A stretch of 64,000 nt of DNA from OLB11 sp041392835 (GTDB taxonomy: Bacteria > Bacteroidota > Bacteroidia > Chitinophagales > Chitinophagaceae), in assembly GCA_041392835.1 (NCBI GenBank), contig JAWKLF010000007.1:56714-120713 (forward strand). Direction: 5' to 3'. Shown piece after piece: positions 1-7,053 of the stretch (its first letter is position 1; each line of letters begins with the position of its first letter). Made by a program: the position numbers and the translations under genes. The notes beneath the pieces were generated by a model, which made no database searches, was not told where the DNA came from, and was given only the letters and a program-made list of their open reading frames with translations.

Positions 1-1
1 A

Positions 2-1210
2 GTGCAAATACGCTCAAAAAGAATGAATGAAATAGCCGAAAAAGGTTTGGCAGCTCATTGGCGATACAAAGATGGCAGTACCAATGAATCTAAACTAGAT
101 GAATGGCTCAAACATATTCGTGAAATTCTTCAAAACTCAGATGACAATGCAATAGACTTTTTTAAAGTTCTAAAAAAAGATTTAATACCCGACGAAATCT
201 ATGTGTACACACCCAAAGGCGATTTGAAAGTATTACCAAAAGGTTCTACAGCTCTTGATTTTGCTTTTGATGTACACTCTGAATTGGGAAAAAACTGTAT
301 AGGTGCTAAAGTAAATTATAAATTAGTATCTCTCAATCATGAGTTAAAAAATGCTGACCAAATAGAAATCATTACATCCAAAAAACAAAAACCAACCGAA
401 GATTGGTTAAATTTTGTTGTTACAGCCAAAGCTCGTTCTCGTATTAAGTATTACCTCAAAGAAGAAAAACGCTTGATAGCATTAGAGGGTAAAGAAATTT
501 TAAGTAGAAAATTAAATCACCTAAAAGTAACTGTTAACAACGCCAATATTCATGAAATAGCAAACTACTACAAATACCCATCGCCAACAGATTTGATGTA
601 CGATATAGCTATAAACAAATTTGATTTAAAAAAATTGAACAACTTTTCAGTTGTAAAAAACAATATCGTAGCACCAACAACTTCTATAGAAAGCACTCCT
701 TATATATTTGATGACAAACAAGACGAACTCAATAAAAAAATAAATTCCAAGGATTTTGAATTGGTACTTTTTGGCGATAGCACCGATAAAATAGATTATA
801 AAATTGCAAATTGTTGTAAGCCTTTGCCAGGCGATGATGTATTTGGTTTTATTACAAGCAGCGAAGGCCTCAAGGTACATCGCACTTCTTGTCCCAATGC
901 TGCTTCACTCTTAGCTAATTATGGTCATAGAGTAATCAAAGCACGCTGGGCAAAAAATAGTAGTGTAAGTTTCTTAACCGGAATTCTCATTAATGGATTA
1001 GACGATGTGGGTGTAATCAATAAAATTACAAACATTATTTCTGGCGATTTAAAAATCAATATGAGAAGCATTAGTATAGATTCAAAAGATGGCATATTTG
1101 AAGGCACCATCATGGTTTATGTAAATCACAAAAACGACTTAGACCAACTTTGTCAACAACTTGAAGCCTTAAACGGCATCAACAAAGTAACACGATTAGA
1201 ACAGCAATAG
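2..1210 (+). CDS. RelA/SpoT family (p)ppGpp synthetase/hydrolase, 3' part only
   Basis: The gene enters from outside the window, so this is the C-terminal part of a Rel/SpoT stringent-response enzyme that makes or degrades (p)ppGpp. The visible protein opens with the end of the synthetase domain (AEKGLAAHWRYK, residues 12-23). A TGS domain follows at about 64-126 (DEIYVYTPKG), then a helical region, a conserved Cys-rich segment near 268-283 (ANCCKPLPGDDVFGF) and an ACT domain from about 323 to the end. The HD hydrolase domain lies upstream and cannot be seen, so RelA and SpoT activity cannot be told apart. Bacteroidota commonly carry bifunctional forms. The GTG at the left edge is an internal valine codon, not a start. 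Confidence 0.95.
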   Translation: MQIRSKRMNEIAEKGLAAHWRYKDGSTNESKLDEWLKHIREILQNSDDNAIDFFKVLKKDLIPDEIYVYTPKGDLKVLPKGSTALDFAFDVHSELGKNCIGAKVNYKLVSLNHELKNADQIEIITSKKQKPTEDWLNFVVTAKARSRIKYYLKEEKRLIALEGKEILSRKLNHLKVTVNNANIHEIANYYKYPSPTDLMYDIAINKFDLKKLNNFSVVKNNIVAPTTSIESTPYIFDDKQDELNKKINSKDFELVLFGDSTDKIDYKIANCCKPLPGDDVFGFITSSEGLKVHRTSCPNAASLLANYGHRVIKARWAKNSSVSFLTGILINGLDDVGVINKITNIISGDLKINMRSISIDSKDGIFEGTIMVYVNHKNDLDQLCQQLEALNGINKVTRLEQQ

Positions 1211-1270
1211 TGTATCTATATAATTAGTTTATTTTTAGAGATATAAACAGTGTAAGTTGCATATCATTAT

Positions 1271-1375
1271 CTTTTTCCCAGCTATGTCTCCGTTTCGGGA
1301 CACTGCGCTTCGATTCTTGATTGATAATTAGAAACATTCACTTTTCATTTTACATCAAAATAAATATCTTTCATC
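1271..1375. repeat. Direct repeat, copy A, about 100 bp
   Basis: This stretch is repeated with a few mismatches and small indels at about 1904-2008. The shared core includes CTCCGTTTCGGGA, GCGCTTCGATTC and CATTCACTTTTCATTTTA. The two copies bracket the small membrane-protein gene at 1470-1889. The 1211-1469 interval holds nothing else recognisable. Confidence 0.8.
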
Positions 1376-1469
1376 CGCATTATATGTGTAATCTCATAAT
1401 GAATTTTCCCTTTCCATCGCCAGTGTTTGTGCTTATTCTTAAGCGAGTGGAGTGCATTTCACTGTGGCA

Positions 1470-1889
1470 TTATTTAATTTCTATCCTTCCTGTATATAAA
1501 GGAGGCTTATCTTCGGGACATTCAATTTCGGGAATTTTTAACCAACCACTATCTGGAACAGATGACGGTGTTACACAATAGGGAACTTTTTTATCATAAA
1601 GAATATTGCAGATACTTGGATTATTAGGAACAAACTTACAATAATAGTAAAGCTTAATTTTACTTCTTATTATTTTAATTCCTTGTTCATAATATCTTCC
1701 ATTATAGAAAAATTTATAATAATCAGAACCCCCTTGCCTTCCACCAGAAGTAGATCCCTTATAGATAGCAACCGTATATTTACCTGAAATATTTAGTAAT
1801 ACATTTTTATACATCACAAAACAAAACGTTGAAATAATTAGTGTGAACAAAATAATGTATCTTATTTGCTTTTCTCTTTTACCAATCAT
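1470..1889 (-). CDS. Small single-pass membrane protein of unknown function
   Basis: This 139-residue protein has a basic N-terminus (MIGKREKQIRY), one hydrophobic segment at about 10-30 and a polar extracytoplasmic region rich in Tyr, Gly and Lys, with Cys residues near 85, 94 and 105. I do not recognise a named family. The YYKFFYNGRYYEQGI stretch resembles small uncharacterised membrane proteins that occur in multiple copies in Bacteroidota genomes (recollection, not a search). The gene stands alone on the minus strand, upstream of neither neighbour, and is bracketed by two copies of a direct repeat of about 100 bp. That suggests it belongs to a duplicated or mobile gene-plus-spacer unit. 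Function cannot be assigned. Confidence 0.6.
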   Translation of the reverse strand: MIGKREKQIRYIILFTLIISTFCFVMYKNVLLNISGKYTVAIYKGSTSGGRQGGSDYYKFFYNGRYYEQGIKIIRSKIKLYYYCKFVPNNPSICNILYDKKVPYCVTPSSVPDSGWLKIPEIECPEDKPPLYTGRIEIK

Positions 1890-1903
1890 ATACTACTTTA
1901 CTA

Positions 1904-2008
1904 CTTTTTCCCCGCCCTGTCTCCGTTTCGGGATACAGCGCTTCGATTCCTGATTGATAATTTTAAAACATTCACTTTTCATTTTATATCAAAATTAATA
2001 TTTTTAAA
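1904..2008. repeat. Direct repeat, copy B, about 100 bp
   Basis: Second copy of the repeat at 1271-1375, in the same orientation. It lies just upstream of the start codon of the minus-strand gene 1470-1889 and could carry that gene's promoter. The gene-free interval 1890-2230 contains this repeat, a dispersed palindrome (2050-2164) and the arsR operator (2201-2219). Confidence 0.8.
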
Positions 2009-2049
2009 TTGTAATATACCAAAATGATTTGTGTTGCAGGCAAAATCTT

Positions 2050-2164
2050 ATACCGATTATACTATTGTAACAGACCAAAAAAATGGTCTGAATCCCGAAT
2101 ACTCGGGATAATATCGGCATAAACCACTCTAAAAATTGGTCTGAAACCAATTTAAGACTGGTAT
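2050..2164 (-). repeat. Dispersed palindromic repeat, long form (copy 1)
   Basis: About 115 bp bounded by ATACCGAT and ACTGGTAT, which are imperfect inverted ends. Its reverse complement matches the copy at 36326-36435 over nearly its full length. The copies at 14551 and 52564 are shorter derivatives. Internal hairpin arms AGACCA...TGGTCT and CCCGAATACTCGGG are visible. Confidence 0.85.
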
Positions 2165-2200
2165 TAATTCGGTAAAATATTTTTTTTATGTCAATTATTT

Positions 2201-2219
2201 ATCGTAATATTGCAATATA
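2201..2219. promoter_or_regulatory. Probable ArsR operator
   Basis: ATCGTAATATTGCAATATA is an imperfect dyad centred on ATATTGCAATAT. It lies 11 bp before the arsR start at 2231. It resembles the AT-rich dyads bound by ArsR/SmtB-family repressors, so the arsR-arsM pair is probably autoregulated by arsenite. Confidence 0.55.
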
Positions 2220-2230
2220 CAAATGACAAA

Positions 2231-2563
2231 ATGGGTATTAGCAAAACAACGCACTATAGTAAAAAGCAAAATGATATAGCAATCATAGCTAAAGCTATGG
2301 GGCATCCAGCAAGGTTAGCAATCATAGAATATTTAATAAAAGTAGATGCTTGTATTTGTGGAGACATCGTAAATGCTCTCCCATTAGCCCAAGCTACTAT
2401 TTCACAGCATTTAAAAGAATTAAAAAATGCTCATATCATACAAGGTAATATAGAAGGTAATGCTATTTGCTATTGCATCAATAAATCAACTATTGAAAAA
2501 TATAAAAAATATATAGATACTATATCTTCAAAAATAAATTCACCATTAGAAACGTGCTGTTAA
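2231..2563 (+). CDS. arsR: ArsR-family arsenic-responsive transcriptional repressor
   Basis: This 110-residue winged-helix repressor (MGHPARLAIIEYL at 23-35; recognition helix region ATISQHLKEL at 55-64) is predicted to release DNA when As(III) binds. Cys41 and Cys43 in DACICGDI sit where the classic ArsR metal site (ELCVCDL) lies. A further Cys pair closes the protein (ETCC). I chose ATG 2231. The in-frame TTG at 2210 would place the start inside the operator dyad. The stop is 11 bp before the arsM start, so the two genes form an operon. The Cys pair and the partner gene point to arsenic rather than zinc or cadmium. Confidence 0.88.
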   Translation: MGISKTTHYSKKQNDIAIIAKAMGHPARLAIIEYLIKVDACICGDIVNALPLAQATISQHLKELKNAHIIQGNIEGNAICYCINKSTIEKYKKYIDTISSKINSPLETCC

Positions 2564-2574
2564 AAAAAAATACT

Positions 2575-3405
2575 ATGAACAACAACGAACAAATTAAAGA
2601 AATGGTAAAGCAAAAATACAGTGAAATAGCTTTACAAGACAACGACACCAACGCTACCTCATGCTGTGGAAGCGGTGGATGTAGTACAGAAGTGTACAAC
2701 ATCATGAGTGATGAATATGATCAAGTAGAAGGATATAATCCGGATGCCGATTTAAAATTAGGCTGTGGCTTACCTACAGCATTTGCAAAAATAAAACCGG
2801 GTCAAGTAGTTGTAGATTTGGGTAGTGGCGCAGGCAATGACTGCTTTGTAGCCCGACATGAAGTTGGAGAATCAGGCAAAGTTATCGGCATAGACTTTAC
2901 TGAAGCTATGATACAAAAAGCTCGACAAAATGCCGAAAAACTACAATACAACAATGTAGAATTTAGACTCGGAGACATAGAACAGATGCCTATCACCTCT
3001 TGCTCTACCGATGTAGTAGTAAGTAATTGCGTAATGAATTTAGTACCCAATAAGCAAAAAGCATTTAAAGAGGTTTATAGAATATTAAAAGAAGGAGGAC
3101 ATTTTAGTATTTCTGATATTGTACTAACAGGCAATTTGCCCGACAAAATAAAAAATGCAGCAGAAATGTATGCAGGCTGCGTAGCCAGTGCTATACAAAA
3201 AGATGAATACTTACAAATTATAAAAGAAGCAGGCTTTCAACATATTACTCTTCAAAAAGAGAAAGCTATTATTATACCAAATGATATTCTTTCAAATTAT
3301 TTAAACGAAGAAGAAATCAATTTTTACAATTCGAATAAAAATATAATTATTAGCATTACTGTCTATGCCGAAAAACAAGCAAGTAATATTCCATGTTGTC
3401 AATAA
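2575..3405 (+). CDS. arsM: Arsenite S-adenosylmethionine methyltransferase
   Basis: This 276-residue class I SAM methyltransferase converts As(III) to methylated arsenicals. The SAM motif is VVDLGSGAGND (79-89). The cysteines expected for ArsM are all present: Cys30/31 in SCCGSGGC, Cys64 in LGCGLPT, Cys152 in SNCVMNL and Cys202 in AGCVASA. The length fits the shorter bacterial ArsM forms. The start is ATG 2575; an in-frame GTG at 2554 would overlap arsR. The protein ends NIPCCQ, giving an extra Cys pair. No arsenite efflux pump (ArsB/Acr3) or arsenate reductase is adjacent, so methylation appears to be the locally encoded detoxification route. Confidence 0.92.
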   Translation: MNNNEQIKEMVKQKYSEIALQDNDTNATSCCGSGGCSTEVYNIMSDEYDQVEGYNPDADLKLGCGLPTAFAKIKPGQVVVDLGSGAGNDCFVARHEVGESGKVIGIDFTEAMIQKARQNAEKLQYNNVEFRLGDIEQMPITSCSTDVVVSNCVMNLVPNKQKAFKEVYRILKEGGHFSISDIVLTGNLPDKIKNAAEMYAGCVASAIQKDEYLQIIKEAGFQHITLQKEKAIIIPNDILSNYLNEEEINFYNSNKNIIISITVYAEKQASNIPCCQ

Positions 3406-3518
3406 TTTCGTAATTCTTACTTACATGATATAGCAATGTTCGATTAAGATTTTTTTAGTATCACATCTAAAAAAATACTTCGCTTCTATTTTAGATTTTT
3501 TTTTCAAAGGCATTCCGT

Positions 3519-3526
3519 TACCTTTG
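3519..3526 (+). promoter_or_regulatory. -7 promoter box of icd
   Basis: TACCTTTG matches the Bacteroidota -7 consensus TAnnTTTG and lies 13 bp before the icd ATG, implying a very short leader. Confidence 0.6.
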
Positions 3527-3539
3527 CGCCACAAAAAAA

Positions 3540-4814
3540 ATGAGTATGAATTGCGAAAAAATAACGATGAAAAATGGCAAATTACAAGTGCCAAATTTCC
3601 CTATTATACCTTTTATACAAGGCGATGGTATAGGACCCGACATTTGGAAAGCCAGTGTCCGTGTTTTTGATGCAGCTATTGAAAAAGCATATAAAGGCGA
3701 ACGCAAAATATGCTGGAAAGAAGTTTTAGCTGGCGAAAGAGCATTTAAAGAATCTGGTGCTTGGATGCCCGACGAAACAATGCAAGCTTTCAAAGATTAT
3801 TTAATTTCTATCAAAGGGCCATTAACCACACCTGTGGGTGGTGGTATTAGAAGCCTCAATGTAGCCTTGCGACAAGAATTAGATTTATATGTTTGTCTTC
3901 GACCCGTAAAATATTTCCAAGGAGTTCCTTCTCCTATGTGGCATCCCGAAAATGTCAATATGGTTATTTTTAGAGAAAACACAGAAGACATTTACGCTGG
4001 TATTGAGTATATGGAAGGCACACCCGAAGCGCAAAAAATGCTCAAATTCTTAATCGAAGAAATGGGAGCCAAAAATATTCGTTTCCCTGAAACCTCATCC
4101 TTTGGCATTAAACCAGTAAGCAAAGATGGTAGTGAACGACTCATTCGAAGTGCTATTGAATACGCTATTACTAATCATATGCCTTCTGTGACTATAGTAC
4201 ATAAAGGTAACATTATGAAATTTACCGAAGGTGCTTTTAAAAATTGGGGCTATGAATTAGCAGAAAAAGAATTTGGCGATAAAGTATATACATGGAATCA
4301 ATGGGAACAAACCAAAAAAGAAAGAGGAGAAGCCGTAGCCAATGAAGAAATGAAAGTAGCTGCAATAGGCGGACGAGTTATTATCAAAGATGCTATAGCA
4401 GACAATTTTTTACAACAAGCACTATTAGCCCCTCAAGAGTACAGTGTAATAGCCACACTAAATTTAAATGGCGATTATATAAGCGATGCACTTGCAGCCC
4501 AAGTTGGCGGCATTGGCATAGCACCTGGTGCAAATATTAATTATCACACAGGGCATGCTGTATTTGAAGCTACACATGGCACAGCACCACGCTTTGCCAA
4601 TACCGATTCTATGAATCCCTCATCTGTTATTTTAAGCGGTGTAATGATGTTGGAATATATGGGCTGGCAAGAAGCCGCAGATTTAATCAAATTTGCAGTT
4701 GGCAAGGCTATCCAAAGTAAAAAAGTAACTATAGATTTTCATAAGCTAATGGAAAAAGCTTCTTTGCTCAAAACAAGCGAATTTGCTACTGAAATAATAG
4801 CTAACTTTTCTTAA
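3540..4814 (+). CDS. icd: Isocitrate dehydrogenase, NADP-type
   Basis: This 424-residue protein catalyses oxidative decarboxylation of isocitrate to 2-oxoglutarate in the TCA cycle. It aligns by eye along its length with the 416-residue E. coli enzyme: IQGDGIGPDIW at 26-36, and substrate-binding Ser105, Asn107, Arg111 and Arg121 in GGIRSLNVALRQ and following. FRENTEDIYAGIE and GTAPRFAN are also present. At the coenzyme site the E. coli NADP contacts appear changed: APKY reads APRF, VTYDF reads VTIDF and FER reads FHK. Cofactor preference therefore deserves measurement. The gene is monocistronic with its own -7 box. ATG 3540 is followed by an alternative ATG at 3546. Confidence 0.95.
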   Translation: MSMNCEKITMKNGKLQVPNFPIIPFIQGDGIGPDIWKASVRVFDAAIEKAYKGERKICWKEVLAGERAFKESGAWMPDETMQAFKDYLISIKGPLTTPVGGGIRSLNVALRQELDLYVCLRPVKYFQGVPSPMWHPENVNMVIFRENTEDIYAGIEYMEGTPEAQKMLKFLIEEMGAKNIRFPETSSFGIKPVSKDGSERLIRSAIEYAITNHMPSVTIVHKGNIMKFTEGAFKNWGYELAEKEFGDKVYTWNQWEQTKKERGEAVANEEMKVAAIGGRVIIKDAIADNFLQQALLAPQEYSVIATLNLNGDYISDALAAQVGGIGIAPGANINYHTGHAVFEATHGTAPRFANTDSMNPSSVILSGVMMLEYMGWQEAADLIKFAVGKAIQSKKVTIDFHKLMEKASLLKTSEFATEIIANFS

Positions 4815-4861
4815 ACTAAGTATTGTTTTATGTACAATTAAGTTGACTTGGTTTTAGCAAG

Positions 4862-4869
4862 TATCTTTG
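4862..4869 (+). promoter_or_regulatory. -7 promoter box
   Basis: TATCTTTG fits TAnnTTTG and lies 10 bp before the ATG at 4880. The transcript would have almost no leader. Confidence 0.55.
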
Positions 4870-4879
4870 TGCTCTATTC

Positions 4880-5284
4880 ATGAATACATTAACACTAAAA
4901 TCCGAACATGGAAAGCAATATGTATTTGATCCCATTCGGAAAAAATATTATTTATATACACCCGAAGAACATGTAAGGCAAATATTGCTTCACTATATGT
5001 TACATCACAAACAATATCCTAAAGTATTGATTTCTGTAGAGAAAAAAATTCAAGTCAATCAAAAATCAAAACGCTATGATATTATTGTATATAAAAATGA
5101 TAAACCTTGGATGCTTGTAGAATGTAAGCAAGAAAATGAGCCTATTCAAACAGAAACTTGGCAACAAATACTATCTTATAATACGGTTATAAAAGCAGTT
5201 TTTCTTGTTGTATTTAATGGCGTTGATATGCTATGCTTTGACACCCAAACACAGGAGTACACACAAGATTTACCTAATTTTTAG
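4880..5284 (+). CDS. Stand-alone HsdR_N-like PD-(D/E)XK nuclease domain protein
   Basis: This 134-residue protein resembles the N-terminal nuclease domain of type I restriction R subunits (the HsdR_N family commonly found alone in Bacteroidota). The core motif is visible as RYDIIVY (Asp) followed by MLVECKQEN (Glu-x-Lys), the PD-(D/E)XK arrangement. A YTPEEHVRQ motif near 27-35 typical of this family precedes it. No helicase, methylase or specificity subunit is nearby, so it is not a working restriction system by itself. A DNA repair or nucleic-acid processing role is possible but unproven. Its 3' end overlaps the convergent rsmG gene by 11 bp. Confidence 0.75.
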   Translation: MNTLTLKSEHGKQYVFDPIRKKYYLYTPEEHVRQILLHYMLHHKQYPKVLISVEKKIQVNQKSKRYDIIVYKNDKPWMLVECKQENEPIQTETWQQILSYNTVIKAVFLVVFNGVDMLCFDTQTQEYTQDLPNF

Positions 5285-5903
5285 GTACATACACTATATA
5301 CTTTTCATTAAAATAAGGCTCTTCAAACAAATCTTTTATAGCCCACAAGGATGGTCTTGTATTTGACAACGATATTTCTTCATGCAAATCGCCACCTTTT
5401 AAACATATAAGACCATTTTTATATTCACCTTGCACTCCTTTTTTCAAAAAGGGATTGGCCCAATGCCATAAATTACCCAATGATGTTACAGCTCGACTAA
5501 CAACCATATCAAATGATTTTTTTTCAGGATAGTCTTCTACCCTCCCCCAAAACGTTGTAACATTTTTCAACTGCAATTGCTCTATTACATCATTAACTAC
5601 GGTCAATTTTTTCTTAATACTATCTACCAATACAAATTCTACTTCAGGAAAAAAAATTGCTAAGGGTATGCCCGGGAATCCTCCTCCAGTGCCAATATCC
5701 AAAACTCGAGTGCCCGCTTGAAATTCAAAAACAGTAGCTATTGACAAAGAATGAAGAACATGATTTTGATATAATAAATCAATTTCTTTTCGAGACACTA
5801 CATTGATTTTTGCATTCCAATCCCGATACAGGGGCCCCAACTGTTCAAAATGCTTTTTTTGTTGAACCGTAAAATCATCAAAATATTTTAAAATTATTTC
5901 CAC
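5274..5903 (-). CDS. rsmG: 16S rRNA (guanine-527-N7)-methyltransferase
   Basis: This 209-residue SAM-dependent enzyme methylates G527 of 16S rRNA. The diagnostic motif is VLDIGTGGGFPGIPLAI near 68-84. WNAKINVVSRKEI and LYQNHVLHSL in the N-terminal region are typical of RsmG, and VVSRAV lies in the later catalytic region. The length is normal for the family. The start overlaps the end of the upstream glycosyltransferase by about 10 bp, so the two are probably co-transcribed. The 3' end overlaps the convergent nuclease-domain gene. Confidence 0.95.
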   Translation of the reverse strand: MEIILKYFDDFTVQQKKHFEQLGPLYRDWNAKINVVSRKEIDLLYQNHVLHSLSIATVFEFQAGTRVLDIGTGGGFPGIPLAIFFPEVEFVLVDSIKKKLTVVNDVIEQLQLKNVTTFWGRVEDYPEKKSFDMVVSRAVTSLGNLWHWANPFLKKGVQGEYKNGLICLKGGDLHEEISLSNTRPSLWAIKDLFEEPYFNEKYIVYVPKN

Positions 5904-7039
5904 GTAGTTTGTTTTTTAAAAAATATGGTACTCACATTTTGCAAATAGTATGCCACAAGCCATATATCAAATAGCCATATATAGTTTATTAAATCTTCTT
6001 CTTTAAGTTTGGTGCAACAACGTTCAAAAACAATCCATTGAATGAACCATCTCAAAGAAAATATACTTAAAGTTACTATCCACCAAGCATGAAAAATAAG
6101 ACAAGGGATTAATAAAACCCAAAATGAAAAATGAGAAAAAGCATATAGCCCTAATAACACTTTATGTTTAGTCTTATAATATTTACCAGTACTTAAATGA
6201 CGTTTTTTTTGAAATCGCCAATATTCGTTGCTCTGCTTAGGTTCAGAATACATAAAACTATTGGGGTCTATTACTATACTTGTATTTCTTTTGGTAGCTA
6301 CTTGATTAATAAATAAATCATCATCACCTGATACAATATGATGATGAGAAGAAAAGCCTTTGTTGCTTATAAATAAATTTTTATGATAAGCCAAATTTCG
6401 ACCCACACCCATATAAGGATTTTTTGCCAAGGCAAAACTTAAATACTGCATGGCACTATGTAAGGTTTCAAAACGTATTTTCTTATTGAGCCAGCCTTTG
6501 TATTTGATATAAGGGCCATAGCCCAAAACAATTTCTTTTTGCGACTCAAACTCATGAGCCATACAAGCCAACCACGATGAACTTGCTGGTGTGCAATCGG
6601 CGTCTGTTAAAAGTAAATGTTCAAATTTAGAAGCCTTGATACCCATAGATAGCGCAAACTTTTTGCCTGGTATTAATTTAGCACTTTGTGTAAGATGGAC
6701 TACATGCAAATTAGGATATATTTTTTTTTGCTCTTGCAAAAAATAAAAAGTATCATCTTCTGAATTATCATTGACTACTATTATTTCATAAAATGGAAAT
6801 CCATTTTTATGATATTGTTGATTAAACCATTTACTTAAATTTTTCTTTAAATTTGCCTCTTCATTTTTTGCACAAATAATAATACTAACTGGAATTTGAG
6901 GGTTAGCGTCTATTGGCTTTACACGTTTGTGAAATGCTAAACGTGCAAAAAAGAAAATATAATAAAACAATTGAATTATTCCAAACAAAGACAGTAACAG
7001 GACAAGAAGCGCATCTATAGAGTTCCACTGCATAAACAT
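5894..7039 (-). CDS. Membrane-associated family 2 glycosyltransferase
   Basis: This GT-A fold glycosyltransferase (about 381 residues) probably adds sugars to an envelope lipid or polysaccharide. It has an N-terminal transmembrane segment (about 10-33), then VSIIICAKNEE (nucleotide-binding start), EIIVVNDNSEDDT, the DXD-type TDADC, GDDDLFINQVA and a QKKRH motif akin to Q-x-x-R-W. C-terminal hydrophobic segments run from about 290 to 345. The acceptor is unknown. I chose ATG 7039 over the TTG at 7042; ATG 7033 is also possible. The gene is divergent from tgt with only 14 bp between starts, so each promoter must lie inside the other gene. rsmG overlaps its 3' end. Confidence 0.85.
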   Translation of the reverse strand: MFMQWNSIDALLVLLLSLFGIIQLFYYIFFFARLAFHKRVKPIDANPQIPVSIIICAKNEEANLKKNLSKWFNQQYHKNGFPFYEIIVVNDNSEDDTFYFLQEQKKIYPNLHVVHLTQSAKLIPGKKFALSMGIKASKFEHLLLTDADCTPASSSWLACMAHEFESQKEIVLGYGPYIKYKGWLNKKIRFETLHSAMQYLSFALAKNPYMGVGRNLAYHKNLFISNKGFSSHHHIVSGDDDLFINQVATKRNTSIVIDPNSFMYSEPKQSNEYWRFQKKRHLSTGKYYKTKHKVLLGLYAFSHFSFWVLLIPCLIFHAWWIVTLSIFSLRWFIQWIVFERCCTKLKEEDLINYIWLFDIWLVAYYLQNVSTIFFKKQTTWK

Positions 7040-7053
7040 CAAATGTAATTGAA

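Noticed and set aside
2..1210. GTG at position 2 as a true start
   Set aside because: The sequence there is the interior of the Rel/SpoT synthetase domain, so the gene simply continues beyond the window.
1321..1581. Open frame of 86 residues on the plus strand
   Set aside because: It overlaps the direct repeat and the end of the better-supported minus-strand gene, with no conserved-looking sequence.
4880..5284. Idea that this is part of a type I restriction-modification system
   Set aside because: No methylase, specificity or helicase genes are near; only the nuclease-like domain is present.
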